Shown: positions 10,120 through 18,115 of the stretch, piece by piece | How positions within the stretch are numbered: position 1 is the stretch's first letter | How the letters are laid out: each line of letters begins with the position of its first letter | Origin: CAVXHV01 sp963761445 | GTDB lineage: Bacteria > Planctomycetota > Planctomycetia > Isosphaerales > Isosphaeraceae | Assembly (NCBI GenBank): GCA_963761445.1 | Contig: CAVXHV010000001.1 | Span: 372,001-436,000 of the forward strand | Length of the DNA stretch: 64,000 nt | Direction of reading: 5' to 3' | Position numbers and translations under genes: made by a program | The notes under the pieces: generated by a model | Databases searched by the model: none | Told to the model about the DNA's origin: nothing | The model's input: only the letters and a program-made list of their open reading frames with translations

Positions 10120-10466
10120 AAGATCCGCAACTCGGCTCGGAGGGTGAGCCAAGCTGGGAACCAGGGCTGGCTTCAACCCTGATCGGTGGGTTCCTGATGC
10201 TCACCGCCGCCGTCGGCATGGTATTCAACATCTTGGTGGCTTCAACCGGCCGCTCCGTGATGAGCCGGTCCGATGCCCGGCTCCACGGTATCAGCACGGC
10301 GATCATCCTCGCCTGTGCGTTCTGGGCAGCCGCTTGGGGGCTGCGGCTGGGCGTGCGCGTGCGCGGTAGTTTGGCGATCGCCGGCCGGTCGTTGGGAGTG
10401 ACCGCGATCGTCATGTGGTTGCTATTTGCGATCGGTCAGGCGTTCGTGCTGGTGCCGATGTGGTAG
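10116..10466 (+). CDS. Small integral membrane protein, function unknown
   Basis: A 116-residue protein with three predicted membrane helices: STLIGGFLMLTAAVGMVFNI, STAIILACAFWAAAWGL and VTAIVMWLLFAIGQAFVLV. The N-terminal 20 residues are hydrophilic. It overlaps the end of the preceding small gene by four bases, so the two may be translated together. A fragment of a second copy lies at 9772-9870. I do not recognise the family. Confidence 0.6.
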   Translation: MKDPQLGSEGEPSWEPGLASTLIGGFLMLTAAVGMVFNILVASTGRSVMSRSDARLHGISTAIILACAFWAAAWGLRLGVRVRGSLAIAGRSLGVTAIVMWLLFAIGQAFVLVPMW

Positions 10467-10494
10467 ACATCGAGGTGCGCTTGATCGCGGCGTG

Positions 10495-11430
10495 TCAGTG
10501 CTTGTGCCCGTGATGATGAGCCTCGACGGGTGTCATCGTGCAATACAGCGAATCGGCGTCGCACCCTTCGACTTCAACCTGAATGGTCGTGTGGCCGATG
10601 GCGAAGTCGTGCGAGAGCATCTCGGCCACGGCTTTGAGAATCTGCTCGCCGCTGCGGATGCTCTGCTCGGAAACCAGGACATGGCAGCTTGCGGAGTTTA
10701 TGCCGGAGGCAACGGTCCAGACGTGCAAGTCATGAACGCCGAGAACGCCGTGAACGCCCTTGATTGACCGTTCGAGGGCGTCCATATCGACTCCCTTGGG
10801 TACGGCCTCCAGCAAGATCCCCACGGATTCGGTGATGATGCCCCAGGAACTCCAGATGATCGCCGCTCCGATCAAGAGCGAGACCACCGGGTCGGCAAGC
10901 GAGTTGCCCGTGAACGCAACGACCACACCCGCGAGAACGACTCCGAACGCCGAGACGGCATCTCCCAGCATATGGAGGTAGGCGCTTCGCAGGTTCAGGT
11001 CGCGCTTGGCGCCGCTGCGGAGCCATAAGCTGATCACGCCATTCAAGACGACGGCCACGAGTGCCACCCAGATCATGGGCCCGCTCTGGACAGGCTTCGG
11101 GTCGCGGAACCGTGCAATCGCTTCCCAGATGATGATGGCCCCGATGGCGACAAGCGTCAGGGCGTTTGCCAGTGCGGCGAGAATTCCGACGCGATGCGAG
11201 CCAAACGTTCGTTTGGCGGTCGCTGGCTGCTTTGCGGCCTGGAATCCGTACCAGGAGAGCGCCAGTGCCAGTGCATCGCTGAAGTTGTGGCCGGCGTCCG
11301 ACATCAAGGCGAGGCTATGCGAGAAGTAGCCGGCGACGGCCTCGCCAAGGACGAACACAAGCGTCAAGGCGATCGAAAGCCCGAGGCGGGGGTTGCTGGC
11401 CGTCACCTCGTGGCAATGGTTGTGCGGCAC
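10495..11430 (-). CDS. czcD: Cation diffusion facilitator (CzcD/ZitB-type metal exporter)
   Basis: This 311-residue inner-membrane protein has the CDF layout of six helices followed by a cytoplasmic domain. The metal-site signatures are visible in helix 2 (SDAGHNFSDALALALSW, an HxxxD pair) and helix 5 (HMLGDAVSAFGV). The C-terminal domain contains DALERSIKGVHGVLGVHDLHVW. Histidines cluster at both ends (MPHNHCHE at the start, EAHHHGHKH at the end), as in zinc/cobalt/cadmium exporters. Length is typical. It stands alone, converging on the small membrane gene; no metalloregulator is adjacent. Confidence 0.9.
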   Translation of the reverse strand: MPHNHCHEVTASNPRLGLSIALTLVFVLGEAVAGYFSHSLALMSDAGHNFSDALALALSWYGFQAAKQPATAKRTFGSHRVGILAALANALTLVAIGAIIIWEAIARFRDPKPVQSGPMIWVALVAVVLNGVISLWLRSGAKRDLNLRSAYLHMLGDAVSAFGVVLAGVVVAFTGNSLADPVVSLLIGAAIIWSSWGIITESVGILLEAVPKGVDMDALERSIKGVHGVLGVHDLHVWTVASGINSASCHVLVSEQSIRSGEQILKAVAEMLSHDFAIGHTTIQVEVEGCDADSLYCTMTPVEAHHHGHKH

Positions 11431-11780
11431 GGTTAATCCTAGGTTCGATGGCCTTCGATGTCGAGGTATGTCCGGACCTCCGAGCCTCGGTGCCTTGGCT
11501 GAATTCCATCATGCCCGGATGTCCGATTTCTCACAAGCCGGCCTTGGGTGGGCGAGATTCAAGTGGACCTCGAGCAGGCAGCCCGACGGGTTGAATTTCC
11601 CGAAAACCATTCGCGAATGGTGTTTACTTCGCGTCGTCGTTTACCTACCGTGAATCTGTGTGGCCTTCGGCAAGAGGCAATGGCACACAGATGCCCTGCA
11701 TCTTTCATGATCAGGGACGAGCGCTTTTCGTAAGCGATTCATCCGCGTTTTCCCGCGCCGCTAATAATCGGAGACGTCCG
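11431..11780. other. Divergent intergenic region with a 16-bp palindrome
   Basis: The stretch separates the CDF gene (minus) from the Phd/PIN pair (plus). It contains a perfect 16-bp palindrome at 11606-11621 (ACCATTCGCGAATGGT). GGAG at about 11770 fits as ribosome binding site for the antitoxin. No coding frame looks real. Confidence 0.4.
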
Positions 11781-12023
11781 ATGCAGACGACGATGGCTGT
11801 GGAAGACATCAAGCTGACTCTCCCTGAATTGCTCGACAAGCTAACGCCCGGCGATGAGGTCATTCTGACTCGGAACCAGCAGGTGGTCGCGAAACTGGTG
11901 TCCGAGCGGACTCCGTTACCGCAACCTCCTCGCCCCGGACCCGGCCTATGCAAGGGGATGATCACTTACATGGCCCCGGATTTCGACGCGCCTCTGGAGG
12001 ACATGAAGGAGTACATGGAGTGA
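11781..12023 (+). CDS. Phd/YefM-family antitoxin
   Basis: The 80-residue product contains VEDIKLTLPELLDKLTPGDE followed by VILTRNQQVVAKLVSE, the usual Phd/YefM N-terminal DNA-binding fold with its short beta strand. The C-terminal tail (PDFDAPLEDMKEYME) is the acidic toxin-binding segment typical of partners of PIN toxins. The start at 11781 has GGAG about 10 bases upstream. The stop overlaps the GTG start of the toxin by four bases (GTGA), showing translational coupling. In the family, the antitoxin usually represses its own operon. Confidence 0.85.
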   Translation: MQTTMAVEDIKLTLPELLDKLTPGDEVILTRNQQVVAKLVSERTPLPQPPRPGPGLCKGMITYMAPDFDAPLEDMKEYME

Positions 12024-12415
12024 ATCTCCTTCTGGACACCCACGCGTTCCTCTGGCACGCGGACGGCGACCAGCGAATGAGTTCCCATGCAACGGCTCTG
12101 CTGAGCGACTCGACGAACCAATTGTTTCTGAGCGTCGCGACCCTCTGGGAAATCGCCATCAAGGTGGGACTGGGCAAACTTAGCCTGTCGGGTCCCTACA
12201 TCACGTTCATGACACGAGCAATCGCCGGTTATGGATTGAAGATATTGCCCATCACGCTGGAAGACTGTGCGGAATACGAGGCGCTGCCGTTCCCCGACCC
12301 GAAGCACCGCGACCCGTTCGACCGAATGATCATAACCCACGCCCGACGGAACGGGCTTTCCGTGGTCGGCATTGACGCAACATTCGACGCCTACGGCGTC
12401 ATTCGCCTCTGGTGA
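12020..12415 (+). CDS. PIN-domain toxin (VapC-like ribonuclease)
   Basis: The 131-residue product starts VNLLLDTHAFLWHADGD, the first acidic motif of PIN nucleases. It continues with SVATLWEIAIKVGLGKL and ends with DPFDRMIITHARRNGLSVVG, holding the later acidic residues. PIN toxins of this kind cut RNA (often tRNA or rRNA). The GTG start at 12020 is chosen because it overlaps the antitoxin stop and puts the LLDTHAFLW motif at the N-terminus as in homologues. All expected acidic positions appear present, so the toxin looks intact. Confidence 0.88.
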   Translation: MNLLLDTHAFLWHADGDQRMSSHATALLSDSTNQLFLSVATLWEIAIKVGLGKLSLSGPYITFMTRAIAGYGLKILPITLEDCAEYEALPFPDPKHRDPFDRMIITHARRNGLSVVGIDATFDAYGVIRLW

Positions 12416-12471
12416 GCACCGATGTAGGAGTACTTCATCGCGAGCTAAAGCTGTTGAACGAATTGGAGTAG

Positions 12472-12744
12472 TCACTCGGGCCATTCGTCGCGAAATTCTT
12501 TGAATTGCTCCGGCTGAACAAGGAGTTGGCGGGCCTTGGACTTCAGGATAGCAACAAACGTGCCGTAGGACACGTACGTGCCGTACTCGGCTTCTTCCTT
12601 GGGCGTAAGCGATCCTCGATTATGGCGATTGGCCAGGTCATCAACATGGGCCTGCACGGCCGGGTCCGCCTTGAGCGCCAGTAGCCGCCGCGCTGATTCG
12701 GGCGTCAGGCATTCGCCGAGAGGGGCAACGAGTCGATCAAGCAT
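12472..12744 (-). CDS. Conserved hypothetical protein (90 aa)
   Basis: The protein begins MLDRLVAPLGECLTPESARR and includes KADPAVQAHVDDLANRHNRG and SLTPKEEAEYGTYV. I recognise this as a small planctomycete/cyanobacterial family of unknown function that is predicted helical and is often found beside HNH nucleases or in accessory islands. No HNH gene is adjacent here. It has no signal peptide or membrane segment. Confidence 0.65.
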   Translation of the reverse strand: MLDRLVAPLGECLTPESARRLLALKADPAVQAHVDDLANRHNRGSLTPKEEAEYGTYVSYGTFVAILKSKARQLLVQPEQFKEFRDEWPE

Positions 12745-12834
12745 CGGGGCGGTTTTCGCGGTGTTCGTGCACGAATAATACCAACTTATCCACCGGGGGC
12801 GAACCGTCCGGCGTGAATGCGAACGTGTTGTAAA

Positions 12835-13473
12835 CTAAGTCTTCCACCTCGACGCCACGAGCTTGACGGCTTCCCGGATTCTCTTCATATCCACTCGCGT
12901 TCCAGCCGGATCGTCTCCCGGAACTTCCTCGCACGGGTCGTCCACCCCGTAGAGGTGGCGAATCACCGGCCCTCCGGTCGTCGCCGCCAGGAGCAGTTCG
13001 GCGTCCTGCTCGGGGTTTCGGGTCAGCTTGCGGGTGCGCAGGTAGGCGGCCAGGGACCGGCAGGCTTCGGCGAACAGAGTTTCGTAGACTGCCTTGGCGA
13101 TCGCGGGAGATTTCGCGGCGGCGGCCAGGGTGACGCGCTGATAGCCGATGGCATCCCGCCAGCACGCCAGCTCCACGAACCGGCCGCAGAAGAGGGCGAC
13201 CGCCTCGACCGGCTCGGCTGCGTAGACGTCCGGGCTCCGCAGCTTGCCGAGGAAAAACCCCCTGATCATCTCGACCACCGCCCTGAATAGCTCGTCTTTG
13301 GACTTGAAGTGGGCATAGACGGTCGGCTTGGTGGTCCCGGCACGGGCCGCCACATCGTCCATGCTGGCCGCATCCAGCCCCTTCTCCAGCAACTCCAACT
13401 TGGCGGCCCACACGATGCGGTCACGTCGCTCATCGCGGGAAAGAGTCCGGAACTGCCGTTGGTCAGGAATCAC
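12835..13473 (-). CDS. TetR/AcrR-family transcriptional repressor
   Basis: The N-terminal 60 residues form a clear TetR helix-turn-helix: RDRIVWAAKLELLEKGLDAASMDDVAARAG, then TTKPTVYAHFKSKDELFRAVVEM. The rest (to residue 212) is a ligand-binding domain of the AefR-like type, ligand unknown. Start is a GTG at 13473 with a strong AGGAGG at 13477-13482. It is divergent from the SDR gene, and two inverted repeats lie in the gap (13488-13502 and 13510-13524). The natural reading is that it represses itself and the SDR gene. Confidence 0.9.
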   Translation of the reverse strand: MIPDQRQFRTLSRDERRDRIVWAAKLELLEKGLDAASMDDVAARAGTTKPTVYAHFKSKDELFRAVVEMIRGFFLGKLRSPDVYAAEPVEAVALFCGRFVELACWRDAIGYQRVTLAAAAKSPAIAKAVYETLFAEACRSLAAYLRTRKLTRNPEQDAELLLAATTGGPVIRHLYGVDDPCEEVPGDDPAGTRVDMKRIREAVKLVASRWKT

Positions 13474-13487
13474 AAAACCTCCTATTG

Positions 13488-13524
13488 ACTTTACGGTAAA
13501 GTTTATTAGACTTTACGGTGAAGT
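13488..13524. promoter_or_regulatory. Paired TetR-type operators in the divergent gap
   Basis: A perfect 15-bp inverted repeat, ACTTTAC-G-GTAAAGT, lies at 13488-13502. A second copy with one mismatch in its right arm (ACTTTAC-G-GTGAAGT) lies at 13510-13524. Their centres are 22 bp apart, two turns of DNA. A TTGACT at 13485-13490 and a TATACA at 13524-13529 overlap the sites and may be promoter elements. The first site is only a few bases from the ribosome binding site of the TetR gene. Confidence 0.75.
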
Positions 13525-13568
13525 ATACACAAGTCGTATACCCGAGTGTAGCAAGAGGAGGAGTCGAA

Positions 13569-14486
13569 ATGCGTGTCTTCGTCACTGGTGCCACAGGTTT
13601 TATCGGTTCTGCCGTTGTTCAGGAGCTCATGAGCGCGGGCCATCAGGTGCTCGGAATGGCGCGCAGCGATGCGGGCGCCCAGTCACTTCTCGCCGCGGGC
13701 GCCCAGGTGCATCGAGGCGATCTCGAAGATCTGGAAAGTCTCCGCACGGGAGCGGCCGCCTCGGACGGCGTCATCCACACCGCCTTCATTCACGATTTCT
13801 CGAAATTCGAGGCGAACTGTGCAATCGACAAGCGCGCCATCGAGACCCTCGGCGCCGCGCTTGCCGGCTCTGACCGTCCCTTGATTGTCACCGCCGGCAC
13901 CGCGCTCATTGCGCCAGGCCGTCTCGCCACTGAAGAAGATGCGCCCGCTCCCATCTTTCCCCGCGCAGCTTCGGAATATGCGACAGACGCGCTCGTGGCA
14001 CAAGGCGTCCGCGCCTCGGTCGTGCGTCTCCCGCAGGTTCACGACACAGTCAAGCAAGGCCTCGTTACGTACTTGATCGCCGTCGCTCGCGAGAAGGGTG
14101 TCTCGGCGTTTGTCGGCGATGGGCGCAACCGCTGGGCCGCGGTCCACCGGCTCGATGCTGCCCGTCTCTACAGGCTGGCCCTTGAGAAGGGTTCGGCAGG
14201 GGCGCGCTATCACGCCATCGCTGAAGAGGGCGTGCCGCTCCGCGAGATCGCTCAAGCAATCGGCCGCGGTCTGAACGTGCCGGTCGTCGCCAAATCCCCT
14301 GAGGAAGCAGCCGCCCATTTTGGCTGGCTCGGCTTGTTTGTGGGTGCCGACGCTCCGGTCTCAAGCGCACTCACACAGGAGCGGCTGGGATGGCGCCCGA
14401 CAGCACAGCCTGGGATGATTTCCGACCTCGAGCACATGAGCTACAACGAGCGGTCGGCTGAGAGGCCGGTCAGCCCGGCGTCGTGA
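13569..14486 (+). CDS. Extended SDR-family NAD(P)-dependent oxidoreductase
   Basis: The product starts MRVFVTGATGFIGSAVVQEL with the TGxxGxxG nucleotide-binding motif. It continues through a Rossmann fold typical of atypical/extended SDRs (NAD-dependent epimerase-like), with ASEYATDALV in place of a strict YxxxK site. It lies immediately across from the TetR gene, a frequent arrangement for small stress- or solvent-responsive reductases. Start at 13569 has GAGGAGGAG upstream. The expected C-terminus is around ISDLEHM. The last dozen residues (ERSAERPVSPAS) overlap the remnant HEPN frame on the other strand, which suggests a DNA junction here. Confidence 0.85.
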   Translation: MRVFVTGATGFIGSAVVQELMSAGHQVLGMARSDAGAQSLLAAGAQVHRGDLEDLESLRTGAAASDGVIHTAFIHDFSKFEANCAIDKRAIETLGAALAGSDRPLIVTAGTALIAPGRLATEEDAPAPIFPRAASEYATDALVAQGVRASVVRLPQVHDTVKQGLVTYLIAVAREKGVSAFVGDGRNRWAAVHRLDAARLYRLALEKGSAGARYHAIAEEGVPLREIAQAIGRGLNVPVVAKSPEEAAAHFGWLGLFVGADAPVSSALTQERLGWRPTAQPGMISDLEHMSYNERSAERPVSPAS

Positions 14487-14584
14487 AGGTCACGCTCGAT
14501 GACGGTGCGAATGTCGTCGAGCTCTTGCTTGTTCGTCTTGTGCGCCTGGACGCGCTTTGAATTCAAGAGCCGCTGCCAGGTCAT
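14441..14584 (-). pseudogene. Truncated HEPN-domain toxin gene overlapping the MNT gene
   Basis: A 47-codon frame starts at an ATG inside the 3' end of the MNT gene and runs in the next frame: MTWQRLLNSKRVQAHKTNKQ, then ELDDIRTVIERDLHDAGLTG, then LSADRSL and stop. This matches the N-terminus of HEPN partners of HTH-MNT antitoxins, where ADRRFATAYNA normally follows. About two thirds of the domain, including the expected RxxxxH ribonuclease motif, is missing. The break lies where the SDR gene ends. The overlap of start and stop regions is the normal operon arrangement for this toxin-antitoxin type. Confidence 0.6.
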
Positions 14585-15158
14585 CCGCGTTCCCCACGAC
14601 GAAAAGCTTTTCTCCGCTCATGACCGACCTGAGAAAATGATGCCCCGCAGCGAGCTTCTTCGCAACCTCATCCGCCGTGTAAACCGAAGGATTCACGGGC
14701 CGAAGGAGAATCTTCTCTGCGTTTTTCAGAGCCGGTGCAACTTCCGCGAGTCCAACCCGCCCAATGATCATCAAATCGATGTCGCTCTCTGAGTGCTCGT
14801 CTTTTCGCGCCACGGATCCATAGACGAACGCAACGCTGATCCGGTCCCCGAATGGTTCCAAGGTCTCCGCGAGAACATCCCTTAACCCCGCCGTCTTGAG
14901 CAAAAGCCCCTGCAGGTCGCCGAAGATGGGATTCTCGGTCTCCGCAGCGTAATAAACACGGTTCCCATCCTCTCTGCGCCGCAGAATATCTGCGTCGACG
15001 AGCCTTGCGAGCTCTCGCTGAAGGCTCGACGGCTGCACCTTCAAATGACGAGCGAGGTCGCACAGATACCACTCCCGCGCCGGATTCCTATACATTGCGG
15101 CCAGGACTAGTTGGCGAGTCTTTGGAAACAGACCATCGAGAATGTTCGTCCTACGCAT
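14490..15158 (-). CDS. HTH-MNT nucleotidyltransferase (MNT-type antitoxin)
   Basis: Residues 12-75 form a winged helix-turn-helix of the ArsR type (WYLCDLARHLKVQPSSLQRE). Residues about 105-175 form a minimal nucleotidyltransferase with the catalytic signature G114-S115 and D126-x-D128 in FVYGSVARKDEHSESDIDL. In HEPN-MNT systems the MNT protein modifies the HEPN toxin, often by adding AMP to it, and a fused HTH binds the promoter. The reading ends with a basic tail after DDLAAALEF that overlaps the HEPN remnant in another frame. There is no ribosome binding site before the ATG, and the promoter sits so close that the mRNA may be leaderless. Confidence 0.85.
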   Translation of the reverse strand: MRRTNILDGLFPKTRQLVLAAMYRNPAREWYLCDLARHLKVQPSSLQRELARLVDADILRRREDGNRVYYAAETENPIFGDLQGLLLKTAGLRDVLAETLEPFGDRISVAFVYGSVARKDEHSESDIDLMIIGRVGLAEVAPALKNAEKILLRPVNPSVYTADEVAKKLAAGHHFLRSVMSGEKLFVVGNADDLAAALEFKARPGAQDEQARARRHSHRHRA

Positions 15159-15195
15159 AAAGCGTCATTTTATACGCATAATGCGTATAACACAA
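15152..15195 (-). promoter_or_regulatory. MNT-gene promoter with embedded operator palindrome
   Basis: On the minus strand a -35 TTGTGT (15190-15195) and a -10 TAAAAT (15167-15172) are separated by exactly 17 bases. A perfect 21-bp palindrome (15170-15190; arms TTATACGCAT and ATGCGTATAA around one A) fills the spacer. A second, imperfect copy (TACGCATAAAGCGT) lies at 15152-15165 over the start codon. The predicted transcript start is within a few bases of the ATG at 15158. The layout suggests autorepression by the HTH domain. Confidence 0.65.
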
Positions 15196-15249
15196 GCATT
15201 CGGCTGTTCACTGCACGAACACGATGGCCGAAGCGAAGACTGTCCAGGT

Positions 15250-18098
15250 TCAAGGCGCATTGCGCGCCTGCGGACCGGCCGCGTGGAGTCGCGGTTTGCG
15301 CACATGCAATATCACCGGCCGGCTCGACTGCCCGCCAAGGGCGCCGGTGGTGAGGTGAAACGGCCGTGTCTGCTCGCGAGTGACGCTGTCAGCCGTGATG
15401 AAGATCTCACGCTCATCCTGGTTGTCGACCAGCAAGAGCCCGTTCAGGCCGATGTTGTCGACGATCACTCCGAATGGAAGATTCCGGCCCGCGCCCTCGT
15501 TTCCGAATGAGATCCCGCCCTTGAAGCCGTTGCGCTCGACATTCACCTTGAGCATGATCGTTTGACCGGCGCGAAGGCAAACTCGAGCGGGCCACTTGAC
15601 GAGGCGGTGAGCGGCGCCGCACCACCCTTCGCGGCAGCAATCTTCACCCGCAGTTTGGGAGTGGTCGCCCCGAGTTTGATCGTTCCAAGGTTGTTCACGG
15701 GATGGTTCACGTCGTGTCCCCCGATACTCGCCGTTGCAGTCACCTTGCTTTGCTTGGCCGCATCCGCCGCGGGTTTTTCCGTGTTTTCGGCCGCGGTGAT
15801 GACACCGAACGCCTCGATCTGACCGGCTTCGATCGTCACCGGCGTGGTTGCCGAGAAGCCCGGCGGCAAGCCGGTGATGTCAACGCGAATCGGCCCCTCG
15901 AAATCGTCGATCCGCTGCGCCGTCACCTTGAACTCCTTGGCGCTACCGGCATCCACCGTGAGATCGGCGCCATGGAGCGTAACCTTGAAGTCTTCGTGGC
16001 GATGGCGAACCGTCAGCGTATAGCGGAAGTCGGGACCTTCCAGCCCCCGCACGTCCTTGATCTTGATCAGATACTCGCCGTCGGCCGGAGCCGTGAAGTA
16101 CAGGCGCGAGTCCTTGCCGAGCTCGCGATGGCTGTCGTCGTCGTTCTCGTAGTTGAGCAGAAAGACCGGCAGACCATTGGGAACGAGCTTCGTTCCCGGA
16201 GGATGCGGCTCGACGATGTAGCAGGGCTCGCCCAGGGCGTGCGAAAGTGGTGTCGTATCGAAATAGCCCCACCGCATTCCCTGACCGGGATAGACTCCAA
16301 AGCCGGAATCAGGACCACGGGGATAAAGCCACAGCTTGACAAGTTCGCCGTTGGAATAAAGGTATTCGTCGAGCTTCATCTCCTGCCAGTTGAATACGCG
16401 GAAGTCGCCTGACTCGGTATCGTCTTTTCCCCGGAAGGTGAAATAGGAGTCACGCACTGCCTGCAACATGACGCGGGGCACGCGGCCACCGTGGCTGTCC
16501 AGCACCTCGAGGAACGAGTCGAGCTTGGACTTGGAACGAGCCGCGTTCACATCGATCACCCACCGCTCGCCGCCTTTGGCGGTGAATCGGTAAAGGTCTG
16601 CGTCCGCGTGGCCGGCCGTACCACCCGCGATTGTTCCCGTGATCTGAGCGGGAAGCTGCGGCAGCGCCTGCGCCTGGGCGGGCGAATTATTGGGCTCATG
16701 CTCCGCAAGCTGGCTGAGCTTTCCCGTTTCGTCGGCGGAATTGCTGGCCGTTTTTGCAACGGCCGCCGTGGCCCGAACCGGATCTGCCGCGGCGATCGCG
16801 TAATTTGCCAGAGATCCGTCCATCCGCCCGACGAGAATTGTGGTGGCTCCGCCAAAAGCAAGCGCCGCCGGCACGTCGGGCTGATTCTCCCAGAGCTGCA
16901 GTTCGCTATAATCTCTGGTTTGCCACACCTTCACCGTGCGGTCTTCCGCCAGCGAAACGAGTTTTGAACCGTCGGGCGTGAACCCCAGCCGGATGATCGG
17001 CCCCTCGTGGGCAAAGCGGGCGATCACCATCGGGTTGATTTCCGGCTTGTCGCGCGAGACGAACTGCCAGACACGGATGTTGTTGTCGGCGCCGGCGGCC
17101 ACGATCGACTGGCCGTCGGGGCTGAACGCACACGCATATTCGGCTTTGAGCGGTTGGGGCAGCGTGTCCATCCGCTGGCCGTCCTCCACGCGCCAGACCT
17201 TGCACGTGTCGTCGGCGCTGGCACTCACCAGGAAACGGCTGTTGGGGCTGAAGGCGATGTCGTAGATCGCCCCGGTGTGGCCTTCAAGCGTTCGGAGGAG
17301 CTTGCCGGAACCCGCATCCCACACTTCGATTTGCTTGTCGTAGCCGCAGGTGGCCAGGCGCATTCCGTCGGGCGAGAGCTCGGCGTCGTAGAGGATGTCG
17401 CGATGACCGGGGAACTCGCGAATGAGGGCGCCGTCGGCGACGTTCCAGATCGCGGCGACCCCTCCCAAGCCGGCGACTCCAGAGGCGGTGACCAGCTTCG
17501 TTCCGTCGGGCGTGAAGTGCAGCGCCGTGACCTTTCCTGGAAACTTGCCGATCAACCGCTCGGGATGATCGGGAAGGCCCCTGCCCTGCCCTGGAGTCTT
17601 GTAGAGCGCCACCTCAGCGGCGCGGGCCACGGCGAGCCACTTGCCGTCGCGCGACGCGTCGAGCGCAACGATCGGGCGCACCTTCGTGTGCGACGGGATC
17701 GTGGGCACGATCAGGGCCAACCGGTCGGGCTCTTCACCCGCCGGTCCGTGTGCTCCGGCTTCGATCCACGCTTCAATGATCGCGATCTCGCGGGCTTCCG
17801 GTCGCGGCTCGCCCTTGGGCGGCATGCTGGGCTTGGCGGCGCCGGTGAGAACACGAATCATCCGGCTTCCCTTGGGATCGCCGGGCAGGATCGCCGGGCC
17901 TTTCTCGGTTCCGCGTTGCAGCGAGCGGAAAGACTCGAGCGAGAACTTGCCTTCGCGGTCCTCGTCGTTGTGACAGCCCGTGCAGTACTTGGTGAAGATC
18001 GGGGCGACCTGGCCGCGGTAGTCGGGCGCAGTCTTTGTCTGGGCGTGTGCGCTCGTGCCGAGCACAAAAACGGCCGCAATCACGATGAGCCTTCGCAT
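15250..18098 (-). CDS. PSCyt1-WD40 secreted protein, frameshifted near its 3' end
   Basis: Signal peptide (RRLIVIAAVFVLGTSAHAQ), then a planctomycete cytochrome C domain with CTGCH. A WD40 propeller of about seven repeats follows (about residues 140-430, e.g. GHTGAIYDIAFSPNSRFLVS), then pre-peptidase-like and Ig-like C-terminal regions. I prefer the ATG at 18098 (GGAAAGAG upstream); a TTG at 18119 overlapping the previous stop is the alternative. The frame ends at 15543 with FAPVKRSCSR. The conserved C-terminus continues in the next frame: QTIMLKVNVERNGFKGGISF to SSRPVILHVR, ending at 15250. One base is missing near 15568. Total about 949 residues. It is encoded downstream of, and probably with, the DUF1549 gene. 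Confidence 0.85.
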
Positions 18099-18115
18099 CG
18101 GCTTATCTCTTTCCG

